Of a DNA stretch of 15,204 nucleotides, positions 6,969-14,226 are shown in pieces. This DNA comes from an uncultured Acidobacteriota bacterium. Its GTDB lineage: Bacteria > Acidobacteriota > Thermoanaerobaculia > Gp7-AA8. The stretch lies in assembly GCA_946887105.1 (NCBI GenBank), contig CAMPKJ010000102.1, forward strand, positions 1 to 15,204, read 5' to 3'. Numbering within the stretch: the first letter of the stretch is position 1; every line of letters starts with the position of its first letter. The notes beneath the pieces were generated by a model. The model did no database searches. It was not told the DNA's origin and was given only the letters and a program-made list of their open reading frames with translations. The position numbers and the translations under genes are program-made.

Positions 6969-8249
6969 TCAGCCTTCGAGCAACCCGGGATAGACCACCC
7001 CATCCGGCGCCTCGAAATCCAGCCCGAGCAGTTCCGCCACGAGCGGCGCAATGCCGGTGAGTGGCAGCAGCGAGGCGGAGGCGCCGGCGCGGATGCCGGC
7101 GCCTTTGGCCAGGAAGCCGGTGTTCATGCCGGCGAGATCGGGGTGATGGCCGTGGCTCATGCCGGGATTCGGCTGGAGGTCGGGCGGTTCGGTGCGGTCG
7201 TCGATGACGAAGCCGGATGCCGCGGCGAGCGCGAACGGCGCGACCGGATCGGCGCCGAGGCGATCGAGCTCTTCGCGCTCGACGATCCGGAACGTCCGGC
7301 GCATCGATGGCGACAGTTCGTCGAGCACGCGGCGCACCGCTGCGACGTCTTCATTACCGCGCACGCGGAGAAACGCGGAGCCTCCCAGCGCATGAAACGT
7401 CGCGCGCCAGTCGCTCTTCTCCAGCGACCGGGCGCGCAATCCGGCCTTCATCAGCCAGGCGTTCGGGCGGATCTGCGAGTGCACTTCCGTGTTGCCGTGA
7501 TCGCCGGTGACGATCACCGTCGTGTCGTCCCACGTGCCGGTGCGCTCGATCACCTCCAGGATGATGCTCACGATCTGATCGGATGCCGCGACGGAGCGCG
7601 CGCGGCGCGGATTGCGCCAGTCCGGCTCCTGCGGCACCTGATTCGAGGTCTGCGTGTGCACGAGCAGCAGCGTCGGGCGATAGCGCTCGAACACGTACTC
7701 CGCCAGCAGCGCCACGCGCAGATCGTGCGAGAGCCACTGGTTGTTGAAGTTCTCCGGCGAGAGGCGGCCGGTGGCTTCGCGCTCGAGCTCTTCGAGCAAT
7801 CCCCGCGGTCGATCGTGGCCGCGCAGTGCGGCGATCAGATCGCCGTCGCCGCCGGGCCAGATGTCGGGCAGGTTCCAGTCGATGGCGGCGCCGGCGGTCA
7901 GCGGCCAGAGCACGGACCCGGTCGTCCCTCCGCGCGCGCGCACCGCGTCCCAGAGAGTCGGGACCTGAATGAGACTGGCGTCCTTCGGCCACCGCGGATC
8001 GTCGAGCGGCTCGAGCGGCTTGTTATGGATGATTCCGTGGCGCGCCGGCAGCGCGCCGGTGACGAGCGTCGTGTGGCCCGGATAGGTGAGCGCGGGAAAG
8101 ACGCTTCGGACCGCCACCGCGTGCGCGCCTTCGCGATACAGCTGCTGCATCGCCGGCGCGGGCCAGCGGTCGTCGAGGTAGTACGCGGGCAGCAGTCCGT
8201 CGACGCTGATCAGGATGACGTGCTTCGCTCGCGCCTTTCTCTTTGTCAT
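6969..8249 (-). CDS. Alkaline-phosphatase-superfamily phosphodiesterase/nucleotide pyrophosphatase-like enzyme
   Basis: This is a 426-residue protein without a signal peptide, so probably cytoplasmic. Motifs of the type I phosphodiesterase/NPP family are present: metal-ligand Asp17 in ISVDG, nucleophile Thr55 in ALTYPGHTTLVTG, Asp250-His251 in TGDHGN, and a late His in MSHGHHPD (365-371) followed by NTGFLAKG. The segment where relatives carry a metal-binding Asp-x3-His pair reads LLLVHTQTSNQVPQEPD (194-210) and appears to lack it. Family members hydrolyse phosphodiester or pyrophosphate bonds, using two metal ions; substrate unknown. ATG 8249 is 7 bases past the SDR stop, with a weak SD (GGGATGACGG). 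Further upstream frame is antisense-like shadow within the SDR gene. It is the last gene of the ArsC-led operon. Confidence 0.85.
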   Translation of the reverse strand: MTKRKARAKHVILISVDGLLPAYYLDDRWPAPAMQQLYREGAHAVAVRSVFPALTYPGHTTLVTGALPARHGIIHNKPLEPLDDPRWPKDASLIQVPTLWDAVRARGGTTGSVLWPLTAGAAIDWNLPDIWPGGDGDLIAALRGHDRPRGLLEELEREATGRLSPENFNNQWLSHDLRVALLAEYVFERYRPTLLLVHTQTSNQVPQEPDWRNPRRARSVAASDQIVSIILEVIERTGTWDDTTVIVTGDHGNTEVHSQIRPNAWLMKAGLRARSLEKSDWRATFHALGGSAFLRVRGNEDVAAVRRVLDELSPSMRRTFRIVEREELDRLGADPVAPFALAAASGFVIDDRTEPPDLQPNPGMSHGHHPDLAGMNTGFLAKGAGIRAGASASLLPLTGIAPLVAELLGLDFEAPDGVVYPGLLEG

Positions 8250-8256
8250 GACACCG

Positions 8257-9186
8257 TCATCCCGGCATCTGGTACGGCATCTCTCCCCAATACGCGTAAA
8301 AGCCGTCGTCCGCCTTCTTCCACATCGCCGCCACCTTCGGCTGATTCTGTTCCAGCCAGCGTACGAAGTGCGGGCGCGTGCCGTCGGCGTCGGTGACGCC
8401 GTACTCGTCGCCCAGGTCCCACGATGCGACGACGCGGCCATTCTTCGCGGACACGTTCGGATCGGCGGCGAGCGCGGCGATGCCGCGGCCCACGAACAGC
8501 GGAGTCTCCGAGGCAATGAACGACGGCTCGTGCCGCGCCGCATCGCGCCAGTTGGCCTCGGTGACGCCGAACTGGTCGAGCATCCACTCCGAGCGGAGGA
8601 AGCCCGGCGTCACCGCCACCGCGGTGATGTTGCGGCCTTTGAGCTCCTGCGACAGGCCGAACGCCATGCGGATCACGCTGGTCTTGACGAGGTCGTAGAA
8701 GAAATGTCCGCGGTAGAAATACGCGTCGCCGTCGGTGATCTCGACCACGAGACCACCCGCGCGCAGGCGCGGCAGGCCGTAGTACGAAGTGATGATGTGC
8801 GTCTTGATGCCGCGGTCGATCATGGTCAGGCCGTTCTGCAGGTTCGTCTCCCACAACCGCTTGCCCCACTCGGTCAGCTCGTCGCCGCCCCAGATGTCGT
8901 TGATGAGGATGTCCAGCTCTCCCACTCGTTCGAAGAGCTGCTCGACCTGTTGCGGATCGGTGTGGTCGGCCTGGATGGCGATGCCGCGGCCGCCGCGCGC
9001 GGTGACGATGTCCGCGGTTTCGTGAATGGTCTCGGGGCGATTCTTCATCCCCGGATGCCCGGCCACGCTGCGGCCGGTGCAGTAGACCGTGGCGCCGGCT
9101 TCGCCGAGCGCCGTGGCGATTCCGCGGCCGGCGCCGCGCGTCGCGCCGGCGACGAGTGCGATCTTTCCTTCGAGTGGTTTGGTCAT
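8257..9186 (-). CDS. Short-chain dehydrogenase/reductase (SDR) family oxidoreductase
   Basis: This 309-residue protein binds NAD(P)H through a Rossmann fold: AGATRGAGRGIA (13-24) is the glycine-rich motif. Asn96 in ILINDIWGG stands where the NNAG motif usually lies. The catalytic YxxxK is FYDLVK (Tyr164, Lys168). The usual catalytic Ser position reads EITDGDA (149-155), so Ser seems replaced by Thr or Asp. The C-terminus is longer than in classical SDRs, with a Trp-rich end (MWKKADDGFYAYWGEMP). It recalls DHRS1-like SDRs; substrate unknown. The start at 9186 forms an ATGA overlap with the DinB-like stop, and GAGGGA (9195-9200) is a good SD 8 bases away. Confidence 0.92.
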   Translation of the reverse strand: MTKPLEGKIALVAGATRGAGRGIATALGEAGATVYCTGRSVAGHPGMKNRPETIHETADIVTARGGRGIAIQADHTDPQQVEQLFERVGELDILINDIWGGDELTEWGKRLWETNLQNGLTMIDRGIKTHIITSYYGLPRLRAGGLVVEITDGDAYFYRGHFFYDLVKTSVIRMAFGLSQELKGRNITAVAVTPGFLRSEWMLDQFGVTEANWRDAARHEPSFIASETPLFVGRGIAALAADPNVSAKNGRVVASWDLGDEYGVTDADGTRPHFVRWLEQNQPKVAAMWKKADDGFYAYWGEMPYQMPG

Positions 9187-9722
9187 GTGCTGTGTCCCTC
9201 ACATTGCATCACGCCCAGGAACGCCGTCCATGGGCCGACGGTGCCGCGAACCTGATGCGCCATCACGCGCGAGAGCTGGTGGAGGTGGCTGAGATCGTGC
9301 GCGGGCCAGGTGGCGAGCAGCTGCGACAACGTGACCGGTCCGAGCGCGGGATGGCGTCCGCGGCGTTCGAGGTCGGACGGTTGCAGGTTCAGTGCGCGAA
9401 GCTCGCGGAGATTGTCATCCCGCAGGCGCGCGAATTCGTCGAGCAACCGGCTCAGCGTCTTGCCGCGGCTTTCGTTCACGTGGCCGAGACGGTCGAAGGT
9501 CTCGAACGGACGCGCATCGCCGAACTGCAGGATCAGGCGCGTGCGCGGCATCCAATCGGTGCGCTCGCCGTGAATGAGATGCCCCATGATGTCGAACGCG
9601 CTCCACGTGCCGTCGCCTTCGTTGCGCGACGTCCAGGCGTCGGGAAGATCGCGCAGCAACGCGTCGAGTGCGGCGGGCGTGCGGGTGAGAAGGGCGATGG
9701 TCTGTTCGAGATCGTGCGTCAT
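9183..9722 (-). CDS. DinB-superfamily protein
   Basis: This 179-residue protein looks like a DinB/YfiT-type four-helix-bundle protein. Three histidines in the expected places could bind one metal: His48 in IMGHLIHGE, and His142 and His146 in WPAHDLSHLHQ. Superfamily members are metal-dependent thiol S-transferases or damage-inducible proteins of unknown role. The start at ATG 9722 fits the usual N-terminus (MTHDLEQTIALL). An ATG three codons upstream at 9731 overlaps the previous stop as ATGA and is an equally possible start. The gene end overlaps the SDR start by 4 bp, so it is coupled on both sides within the operon. Confidence 0.85.
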   Translation of the reverse strand: MTHDLEQTIALLTRTPAALDALLRDLPDAWTSRNEGDGTWSAFDIMGHLIHGERTDWMPRTRLILQFGDARPFETFDRLGHVNESRGKTLSRLLDEFARLRDDNLRELRALNLQPSDLERRGRHPALGPVTLSQLLATWPAHDLSHLHQLSRVMAHQVRGTVGPWTAFLGVMQCEGHST

Positions 9723-9727
9723 GAAAA

Positions 9728-10771
9728 TCATCTCAGTACGCCGGACGCGAGCTGGCGTGTCAACTCGGCCGCGGGGATGGCCCGGCAGTGGGACGCGTTC
9801 TGTCCTGCCCACAGCGGAGAGAAGTCGCTGCTGCCGCGCGTTTCCGCGGCGGCGCGCAACGGCAGGACCGCGGGAGTGGCGAGCGGGAACTCGGGGACTC
9901 CGTCGCGCAGCGGCCCGAGCTCGCGGATGATGCGATTCACGATCGCGCGTGCGGGCCTGCCGGTGATCACGTTCGTCAGGGCGGTGTGCCGCGCGCTCTC
10001 GCTCTGCAGCGCCGCGCGATGCACGGCATTCGTCGTCGCCTCGGGACAGAGGAGATACGCGGTTCCGATCTGCACTCCTGCCGCGCCGAGGTCGAAGGCG
10101 GCCGTGACGCCGCGCGAATCGGCAATGCCGCCGGCGGCGATCACGGGAACGCGCACGGCGTCGACGATCTGCGGCAGCAATGCGAAGGTGCCGGTCTGCG
10201 TCGTCACGTCGCTCGTGAGAAACATGCCGCGATGTCCGCCGGCCTCGACGCCTTGGGCGATGATCGCGTCGACGCCGCGCGCCTCGAGCCATCGCGCCTC
10301 GTCGATGGTGGTGGCCGAGGACAGAATCTTCGCGCCGGTTTCCCGAACGCGATCGAGCAATGCATCGTCCGGAAGCCCGAAATGGAAGCTCACCACGGCC
10401 GGCCGGAGCGCTTCGAGCGCGGCGGCATGACCGGCGTGGAACGGCGCGCGCGCAGGGCCGGCGGTGACTGCGTCGGGCGCGACGCCCAGCTCCTCGTAAT
10501 ACGGCGCCAGCGTTCTGCGCCAAGCCGCATCACGCTGAGCATCGAATGAAGGATCGGCGTGACAGAAGAAGTTCACGTTGAACGGACGATCGGTGCGTCC
10601 GCGGATCTCCTCCACCTCGGCGCGCAACGCATCCGCGTCGAGCATCGCCGCAGGTAACGATCCCAGTCCTCCCGCGGAGGACACGGCCGCCGCCAGCGCG
10701 CTTCCCTGCACGCCCGCCATCGGCGCCTGAATGATCGGAAGCTCGATCCCGAACAGATCCGCGATCGTCAT
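9728..10771 (-). CDS. Nitronate monooxygenase-like flavoprotein (TIM barrel)
   Basis: This 347-residue protein has the length and motifs of the class I nitronate monooxygenase/2-nitropropane dioxygenase family. Near the N-terminus is LPIIQAPMAG (11-20), then NVNFFCHADP (65-74), the active-site His180 in GVEAGGHRG, and the FMN-phosphate motifs AAGGIADSRG and GAAGVQIGTAYL. These enzymes use FMN and oxygen to oxidise nitronates such as propionate 3-nitronate; the true substrate here is not proven. The ATG at 10771 overlaps the ArsC stop (ATGA). It is gene two of the leftward operon. Confidence 0.92.
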   Translation of the reverse strand: MTIADLFGIELPIIQAPMAGVQGSALAAAVSSAGGLGSLPAAMLDADALRAEVEEIRGRTDRPFNVNFFCHADPSFDAQRDAAWRRTLAPYYEELGVAPDAVTAGPARAPFHAGHAAALEALRPAVVSFHFGLPDDALLDRVRETGAKILSSATTIDEARWLEARGVDAIIAQGVEAGGHRGMFLTSDVTTQTGTFALLPQIVDAVRVPVIAAGGIADSRGVTAAFDLGAAGVQIGTAYLLCPEATTNAVHRAALQSESARHTALTNVITGRPARAIVNRIIRELGPLRDGVPEFPLATPAVLPLRAAAETRGSSDFSPLWAGQNASHCRAIPAAELTRQLASGVLR

Positions 10772-11118
10772 GTGCCCAGAAGTTCGTGCACCTTCTCCGT
10801 CGGCCGCCCGACCACCGCCCGCCCGCCGCGGACGACGATCGGCCGTTCGATGAGAATCGGATGCTCGGCCAGTGCGCGCAGCACGTCGTCGTCGGGTGTC
10901 GTGTCGCCGAGGCCGAGCGCTTGGAACTGCGGCTCACCGCGGCGTGCGATCTCGATCGGGCGGACGTCGAGGAGCTGCACGAGGCGGCGCAACTCGTCGA
11001 GCGAGAGCGGATCCTGCAGATACTCGCGGACCGGCAGCTCGACCCCCGCTTCCCGGACGAGCGCGAGGGCCGCGCGGCTCTTGCTGCAGCGCGGGTTGTG
11101 GAGGAACACGTCGGTCAT
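10768..11118 (-). CDS. arsC: ArsC-family reductase (arsenate reductase-like, glutaredoxin type)
   Basis: This 116-residue protein is full length for the glutaredoxin-linked ArsC family. It has NPRCSKSR with Cys11 as the likely nucleophile and the three arginines that hold the oxyanion: Arg60 (IARRGEP), Arg92 (ILIERPIVV) and Arg105 (VGRPTEKV). The enzyme type reduces arsenate to arsenite with glutathione and glutaredoxin. No arsenic regulator or pump is nearby, so a related role (YfgD-like) is possible. It leads the five-gene operon and diverges from the HTH_42 gene across 26 bp. A weak AAGG lies just upstream of the start. Confidence 0.88.
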   Translation of the reverse strand: MTDVFLHNPRCSKSRAALALVREAGVELPVREYLQDPLSLDELRRLVQLLDVRPIEIARRGEPQFQALGLGDTTPDDDVLRALAEHPILIERPIVVRGGRAVVGRPTEKVHELLGT

Positions 11119-11144
11119 GGCGCCTTAGTGTACTTTCGCAAGCC
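11119..11144. promoter_or_regulatory. 26-bp divergent gap between the ArsC-like and HTH_42 genes
   Basis: This gap must serve two divergent genes. It contains one AT-rich stretch, TTAGTGTACTTT (11125-11136). Read leftward, TACACT is a 4/6 match to a -10 box. No -35 partner is clear. Promoter elements probably extend into the coding regions. Confidence 0.25.
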
Positions 11145-12167
11145 GTGACGAATCACCTCGCGCGACGCCTGCACAATCAGCTCCTCGCCGGCAACGGTCT
11201 CGCCTCGGCACATGCGGTGGTGGCGCATTTCGGCGCGATGCAGGCGCAGGATTACCTCGGTGCGCTGTGGGCGGTGGGCGTGCGCATGCGCGGTCGAGTG
11301 GTGGAGGCGGACGTCGAACGCGAGATCGCGGAGCGGCGGATCGTGCGCTGCTGGCCGATGCGCGGGACGCTCCACTTCGTCGCCGCCGAGGATGTGCGCT
11401 GGATGCTCGAGCTTCTCGCGCCGCGCGTGCTGGCGCGAAACCGTGCGCGGCTCGCGCGCGAGTTCGGGTTGGACGCGGCGACGCTGCGCCGTTGCCGCAC
11501 CGCGGTCGAGCGCGCATTGCGCGGCGGCCATGCCCTCACGCGCGCGGAGCTGTACGCCGCGCTCGATCGCGCAGGCGTGGCCACCGGCGAAGGCCGCGGG
11601 CTGCACGTGCTCTTCGCGCTCGCGCACGAGCGACTGATCTGTTTCGGCGCGCGGCGCGGCAAGCAGCCGTCGTTCGTGCTGCTCGATGAATGGCTGCCGC
11701 CGTCTCCGCCGAAGCCGCGCGACGAAGCACTGGCCGAGCTGGCGCGGCGCTATCTCACCAGCCATGGTCCCGCCACGAGCGACGACCTGATGTGGTGGTC
11801 CGGCCTGACGTCGAAGGAAGCGAAGGAATCGATCGCGCTGGCCGGGCCGCTGCCCGAGCCGCGCGTGGTCACCAGGCCGGTCGTGCGTCTGCTGCCGCCG
11901 TTCGACGAGTACACCGTCGCCTATCGCGACCGCTCGGCCATCATCGACAAGGAATTCGCCAGCCGCCTCAACGCCGGCGGCGGCATGCTCAATGCCGTCA
12001 TGGTCGCGAACGGCCGCGTGGCCGGCAACTGGAAGCGAACGTTGCGCGGCACGAAGGTCGAGATCGCAATCGCGCCGTTTCGCGAGCTGACGGAGCGCGA
12101 GCGGAACGCCGTCGATCGTGAAGCGGCGCGGTATGCGCGCTTTCTCACGGGCGGGACGAGAAGCTGA
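11145..12167 (+). CDS. HTH_42 winged-helix protein, AlkZ/AlkX (YcaQ)-like DNA glycosylase candidate
   Basis: This is a 340-residue protein. GTG at 11145 is the start that matches the family N-terminus (LARRLHNQLLAGNGLASAHA); no SD is evident, and the next ATG would cut into the conserved region. The sequence GAMQAQDYLGALWAV (30-44) carries the Q-hydrophobic-Q motif (Gln33, Gln35) that is catalytic in AlkZ-type glycosylases. A WPMRGTLHFV motif and the C-terminal PPFDEYTVAYRDRS stretch also fit the HTH_42 superfamily. AlkZ and AlkX remove bulky or cross-linked bases such as nitrogen-mustard and natural-product adducts; many relatives sit by biosynthetic clusters for self-protection. The general function is uncertain here. 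Its end overlaps the convergent gene by 23 bp. Confidence 0.88.
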   Translation: MTNHLARRLHNQLLAGNGLASAHAVVAHFGAMQAQDYLGALWAVGVRMRGRVVEADVEREIAERRIVRCWPMRGTLHFVAAEDVRWMLELLAPRVLARNRARLAREFGLDAATLRRCRTAVERALRGGHALTRAELYAALDRAGVATGEGRGLHVLFALAHERLICFGARRGKQPSFVLLDEWLPPSPPKPRDEALAELARRYLTSHGPATSDDLMWWSGLTSKEAKESIALAGPLPEPRVVTRPVVRLLPPFDEYTVAYRDRSAIIDKEFASRLNAGGGMLNAVMVANGRVAGNWKRTLRGTKVEIAIAPFRELTERERNAVDREAARYARFLTGGTRS

Positions 12168-12708
12168 AGTCGGATGCATGGCGTCCTCGGGCGCGCAGTT
12201 CGCTGTCCGTTGGCATGAGCCGGTCGCGGTCGAACGGTGGCGGCTCCCGCGCCGGAATCGCCTGGCCGGGAAAGTCGGAGCTCCAGAATTCGCGATCTTC
12301 ATCCGTGGCGTAGTAGCGAAGGAAGATGGCGTTGTCTTCGTCGCTGCCGCTGCCGATGGTGTCGATGTACAGGATCGCCGCGGGATCGTTCGGCAGGTGC
12401 ACGGACTCGTCCAGATAGCCGGTGAGGAACGCGAGCAGCGCCGCGTCATCGAGATGGTCGGTGTGCGCGATGACGACGTTGAGCTCCGCATACAGGCTGA
12501 TGAGCGGCCACAGCTCGCCCGGAATTCGTTTGCCGCGGGCGTCGAGCTGTTTGCGGATGCTCGTGGCCGGTTGGTCGTCGAATGCCAGGACGTTTCTCAG
12601 AAACGCCTCCCGCATCGCATCGTCCATGGCCCCGCCGATGTGCATGCTCGCGCCGCGCGAGCGCAACTCGGTCTCCAACTCCTGAATCCTCTGTCTGGCT
12701 TTCTTCAT
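12145..12708 (-). CDS. Conserved-looking protein of unknown function
   Basis: This is a 187-residue soluble protein. The ATG at 12708 has GAGGT (12715-12719) 6 bases upstream; the frame continues upstream, but that part is a shadow of the ATP-grasp gene. The N-terminus is a short charged helix (KKARQRIQELETELRS). Motifs that look conserved are HTDHLDDAALLAFLTGYLDE, YIDTIGSGSDEDNAIFLRYY and PPPFDRDRLMP near the C-terminus. From memory, similar proteins occur as unnamed hypotheticals in several large-genome bacteria; I cannot assign a domain. It is divergent from the ATP-grasp gene across 105 bp and convergent with the HTH_42 gene. A link with the peptide cluster is possible but unproven. Confidence 0.8.
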   Translation of the reverse strand: MKKARQRIQELETELRSRGASMHIGGAMDDAMREAFLRNVLAFDDQPATSIRKQLDARGKRIPGELWPLISLYAELNVVIAHTDHLDDAALLAFLTGYLDESVHLPNDPAAILYIDTIGSGSDEDNAIFLRYYATDEDREFWSSDFPGQAIPAREPPPFDRDRLMPTDSELRARGRHASDFSFSSRP

Positions 12709-12813
12709 CGTTCGACCTCGGCACCGAGGTTCCCTCGGACTCGCGCAGAACACAACGTTCCTACGAGCCGCGGAGGAGCCGCGCCGGGCGCGTGACTTGC
12801 CACACATCTCCGC
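12709..12813. promoter_or_regulatory. 105-bp divergent intergenic region upstream of the ATP-grasp gene
   Basis: This is the only spacer that can hold the promoter of the peptide cluster. It contains a 6-bp inverted repeat, CCTCGG (12716-12721) and CCGAGG (12724-12729), that overlaps the ribosome-binding site of the leftward gene, and a direct repeat of GAGCCGCG in the GC-rich right half. No confident -35/-10 pair was found on either strand, and no SD precedes the ATP-grasp start. Confidence 0.35.
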
Positions 12814-13980
12814 ATGAACGACACCACCATCGCCCTCTGCGGTTTTCCGCTCGATGGCCACATCGCAAAACTCTCCGGCGCACTCACGAAACGCGCCGTC
12901 ACGCCGCTGGTGCTGGTCCCGATGCCATGGGGCCGCTACGCGTGGCGCGATGGCCGCTACTTCTACGCGCACAAGACGCTCGACCACGTCGCCGCATTCT
13001 TCATCCGGCAGACTTACGTGCCGCTCTTCGATCTCATCAGCCGGCGCGCGGAGGCGGTCGATCCGGTCGGCTGGGTGATCGAGACCGCGCGCATGCAGAA
13101 CAACGCGGCGTTCCTGCACGCGTTCTTCGACTATTTCGAGCGCCGCGGCTGCTTCCTCGCCAATCCGTTCTCCGCCGGCGAGCGGATGAAGAACAAGCAG
13201 GCCGACATCGCCGCGAGCTGCGGATGGCGCGTGCCGGAGACCTTCATCACCAACTCGTCCGCGGAAGCGTTCGCCGCGATCGGCAACGGCGACTATGTGC
13301 TGAAGCCGCCGGCGGGCGGCACGCTTGCGCGAAAGGTCGACGCGGACGTCATCCGCGCCTTTGCGGCCATCGATTGCCCGGTCGCCATTCAGGAGTACAT
13401 CGCCGGCGAAGACATCCGCGCGTATGTCATCGATGGCGAAGTGGTCGCCGCCGCGCGCATCGTCACGGGCGAGCTCGATTACCGACGCGATCCGAAGTAC
13501 ATGGATCGCATCCACGCTCTCGAGCTTCCGCCGGACGTACAGCGCAGGACGGCCGAGGTCTTCGAGCGGATGCGCCTGGTGTGCGGCTCGATGGACCTGC
13601 GCCTCACGCCGGAAGGCGAGTTCGTCTTCCTGGAAGTGAACTCGGGCGGCAGTTTCCTCGAATTGCAGAAGGCGCTGGGCGTGCCGATCGCCGATCTTTT
13701 GGCCGAGCTTCTCATCGCACGTGCAGAGCGCGTGGTCCTGCCGCACGCCGAGCCGGCCACGCTTCCTCTCGCCGCCGTCGTGGCAGCCGAGGCGGTGAGT
13801 GCGGAGGATTTGTTCGACGTCGAGCCGGCATTGGACGGATTGCGCATGGCCGTGCGCGGACTCGTGCCGCAGTCATCGACCATCGAGATCGAGCTCGACG
13901 CCGCGCAACAGCAGATCCTGCATGCGCGCAGAGCCCGTCTGGACGTCATGACGCATGTCCTGACGCCCATACGCGAGTAG
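12814..13980 (+). CDS. ATP-grasp ligase, graspetide (omega-ester peptide) synthetase-like
   Basis: This is a 388-residue protein. The N-terminal domain starts ALCGFPLDGHIAKL, like the D-x-H pattern of graspetide ligases. A pre-ATP-grasp link follows (FLANPFSAGERMKNKQADIA, then WRVPETFITNS). ATP-grasp elements are Lys164 in YVLKPPAGG, QEYI (193-196), the EDIRAYVIDGEVVAAARI segment, DYRRD (222-226), and Mg ligands Asp261 in SMDLRL and Glu274/Asn276 in FLEVNSGG. In graspetide enzymes these domains activate Asp/Glu side chains with ATP and join them to Thr/Ser/Lys of a precursor. An 85-residue C-terminal extension (about 304-388) is additional. The gene lies 68 bp upstream of two precursor-like genes. 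Alternatives are a RimK-like peptide ligase or another ATP-grasp role. Start at ATG 12814; no clear SD. Confidence 0.85.
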   Translation: MNDTTIALCGFPLDGHIAKLSGALTKRAVTPLVLVPMPWGRYAWRDGRYFYAHKTLDHVAAFFIRQTYVPLFDLISRRAEAVDPVGWVIETARMQNNAAFLHAFFDYFERRGCFLANPFSAGERMKNKQADIAASCGWRVPETFITNSSAEAFAAIGNGDYVLKPPAGGTLARKVDADVIRAFAAIDCPVAIQEYIAGEDIRAYVIDGEVVAAARIVTGELDYRRDPKYMDRIHALELPPDVQRRTAEVFERMRLVCGSMDLRLTPEGEFVFLEVNSGGSFLELQKALGVPIADLLAELLIARAERVVLPHAEPATLPLAAVVAAEAVSAEDLFDVEPALDGLRMAVRGLVPQSSTIEIELDAAQQQILHARRARLDVMTHVLTPIRE

Positions 13981-13983
13981 TCG

Positions 13984-14015
13984 CGGATCGGTGTCGTTAT
14001 TGCAAATAACATCCG
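13984..14015 (+). promoter_or_regulatory. Structured AT-rich element upstream of the first precursor gene
   Basis: GTTATT (13996-14001) and AATAAC (14005-14010) form a 6-bp palindrome around GCA. CGGAT (13984-13988) and ATCCG (14011-14015) extend it with a 7-base bulge. It stands out as AT-rich in GC-rich surroundings, just after the ligase stop. There is no T-run, so a terminator is doubtful; an operator or RNA structure that sets precursor expression is possible. Confidence 0.4.
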
Positions 14016-14048
14016 TGTGTGACGGAGGCTCCTTCGTTGGAGACACAC

Positions 14049-14195
14049 ATGGACAAACAGCAATTGCTCGGTCTGAACGACGAGCAGGTTGAAGAAATCA
14101 TCGCAGCCGATCACGACCCGGGCGACTGCCTGCCGCGTTGCACCATGACGCTGGCGTGGCCGCCGGAAGAACCGGTCTGCGAGCCGTGGCCCTAA
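14049..14195 (+). CDS. Putative RiPP precursor peptide 1 (48 residues)
   Basis: The ATG at 14049 has GGAG (14039-14042) 6 bases upstream. The leader DKQQLLGLNDEQVEEIIAAD aligns without gaps with that of the following gene (LLxLxDEQVExIxAAxHxPG, residues 6-25). Its charged helical form resembles leaders of C39-processed peptides, but an Ala-Ala pair (19-20) stands in place of Gly-Gly. The tail (from about 21) has three Cys (27, 31, 44), Thr32 and Thr34, Glu40, Glu41 and Glu45, and many Pro and Trp residues (TLAWPPEEPVCEPWP). Thr and Glu are the residue types joined by graspetide ligases. The gene lies between that kind of ligase and a C39 peptidase. I infer a modified-peptide precursor; the product and its activity are unknown. 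Confidence 0.8.
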   Translation: MDKQQLLGLNDEQVEEIIAADHDPGDCLPRCTMTLAWPPEEPVCEPWP

Positions 14196-14226
14196 AGCCG
14201 CGCTGAACTGTCGATAAGGAAACCCA

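Noticed and set aside
6888..8396. Rightward open frame of 502 codons
   Set aside because: Antisense to the phosphodiesterase gene with its recognisable motifs; no ribosome-binding site and no domain.
9156..10430. Rightward open frame of 424 codons
   Set aside because: Antisense to the DinB-like and nitronate monooxygenase-like genes; the product has no recognisable domain.
12709..13746. Long leftward open frame upstream of the unknown gene at 12145-12708
   Set aside because: It is antisense to the ATP-grasp gene, whose motifs are clear; the ATG at 12708 has its own ribosome-binding site.
13996..14010. GTTATT/AATAAC palindrome as an intrinsic terminator of the ligase gene
   Set aside because: The stem is only 6 bp and AT-rich, with no T-run; termination here would also cut off the precursor genes.
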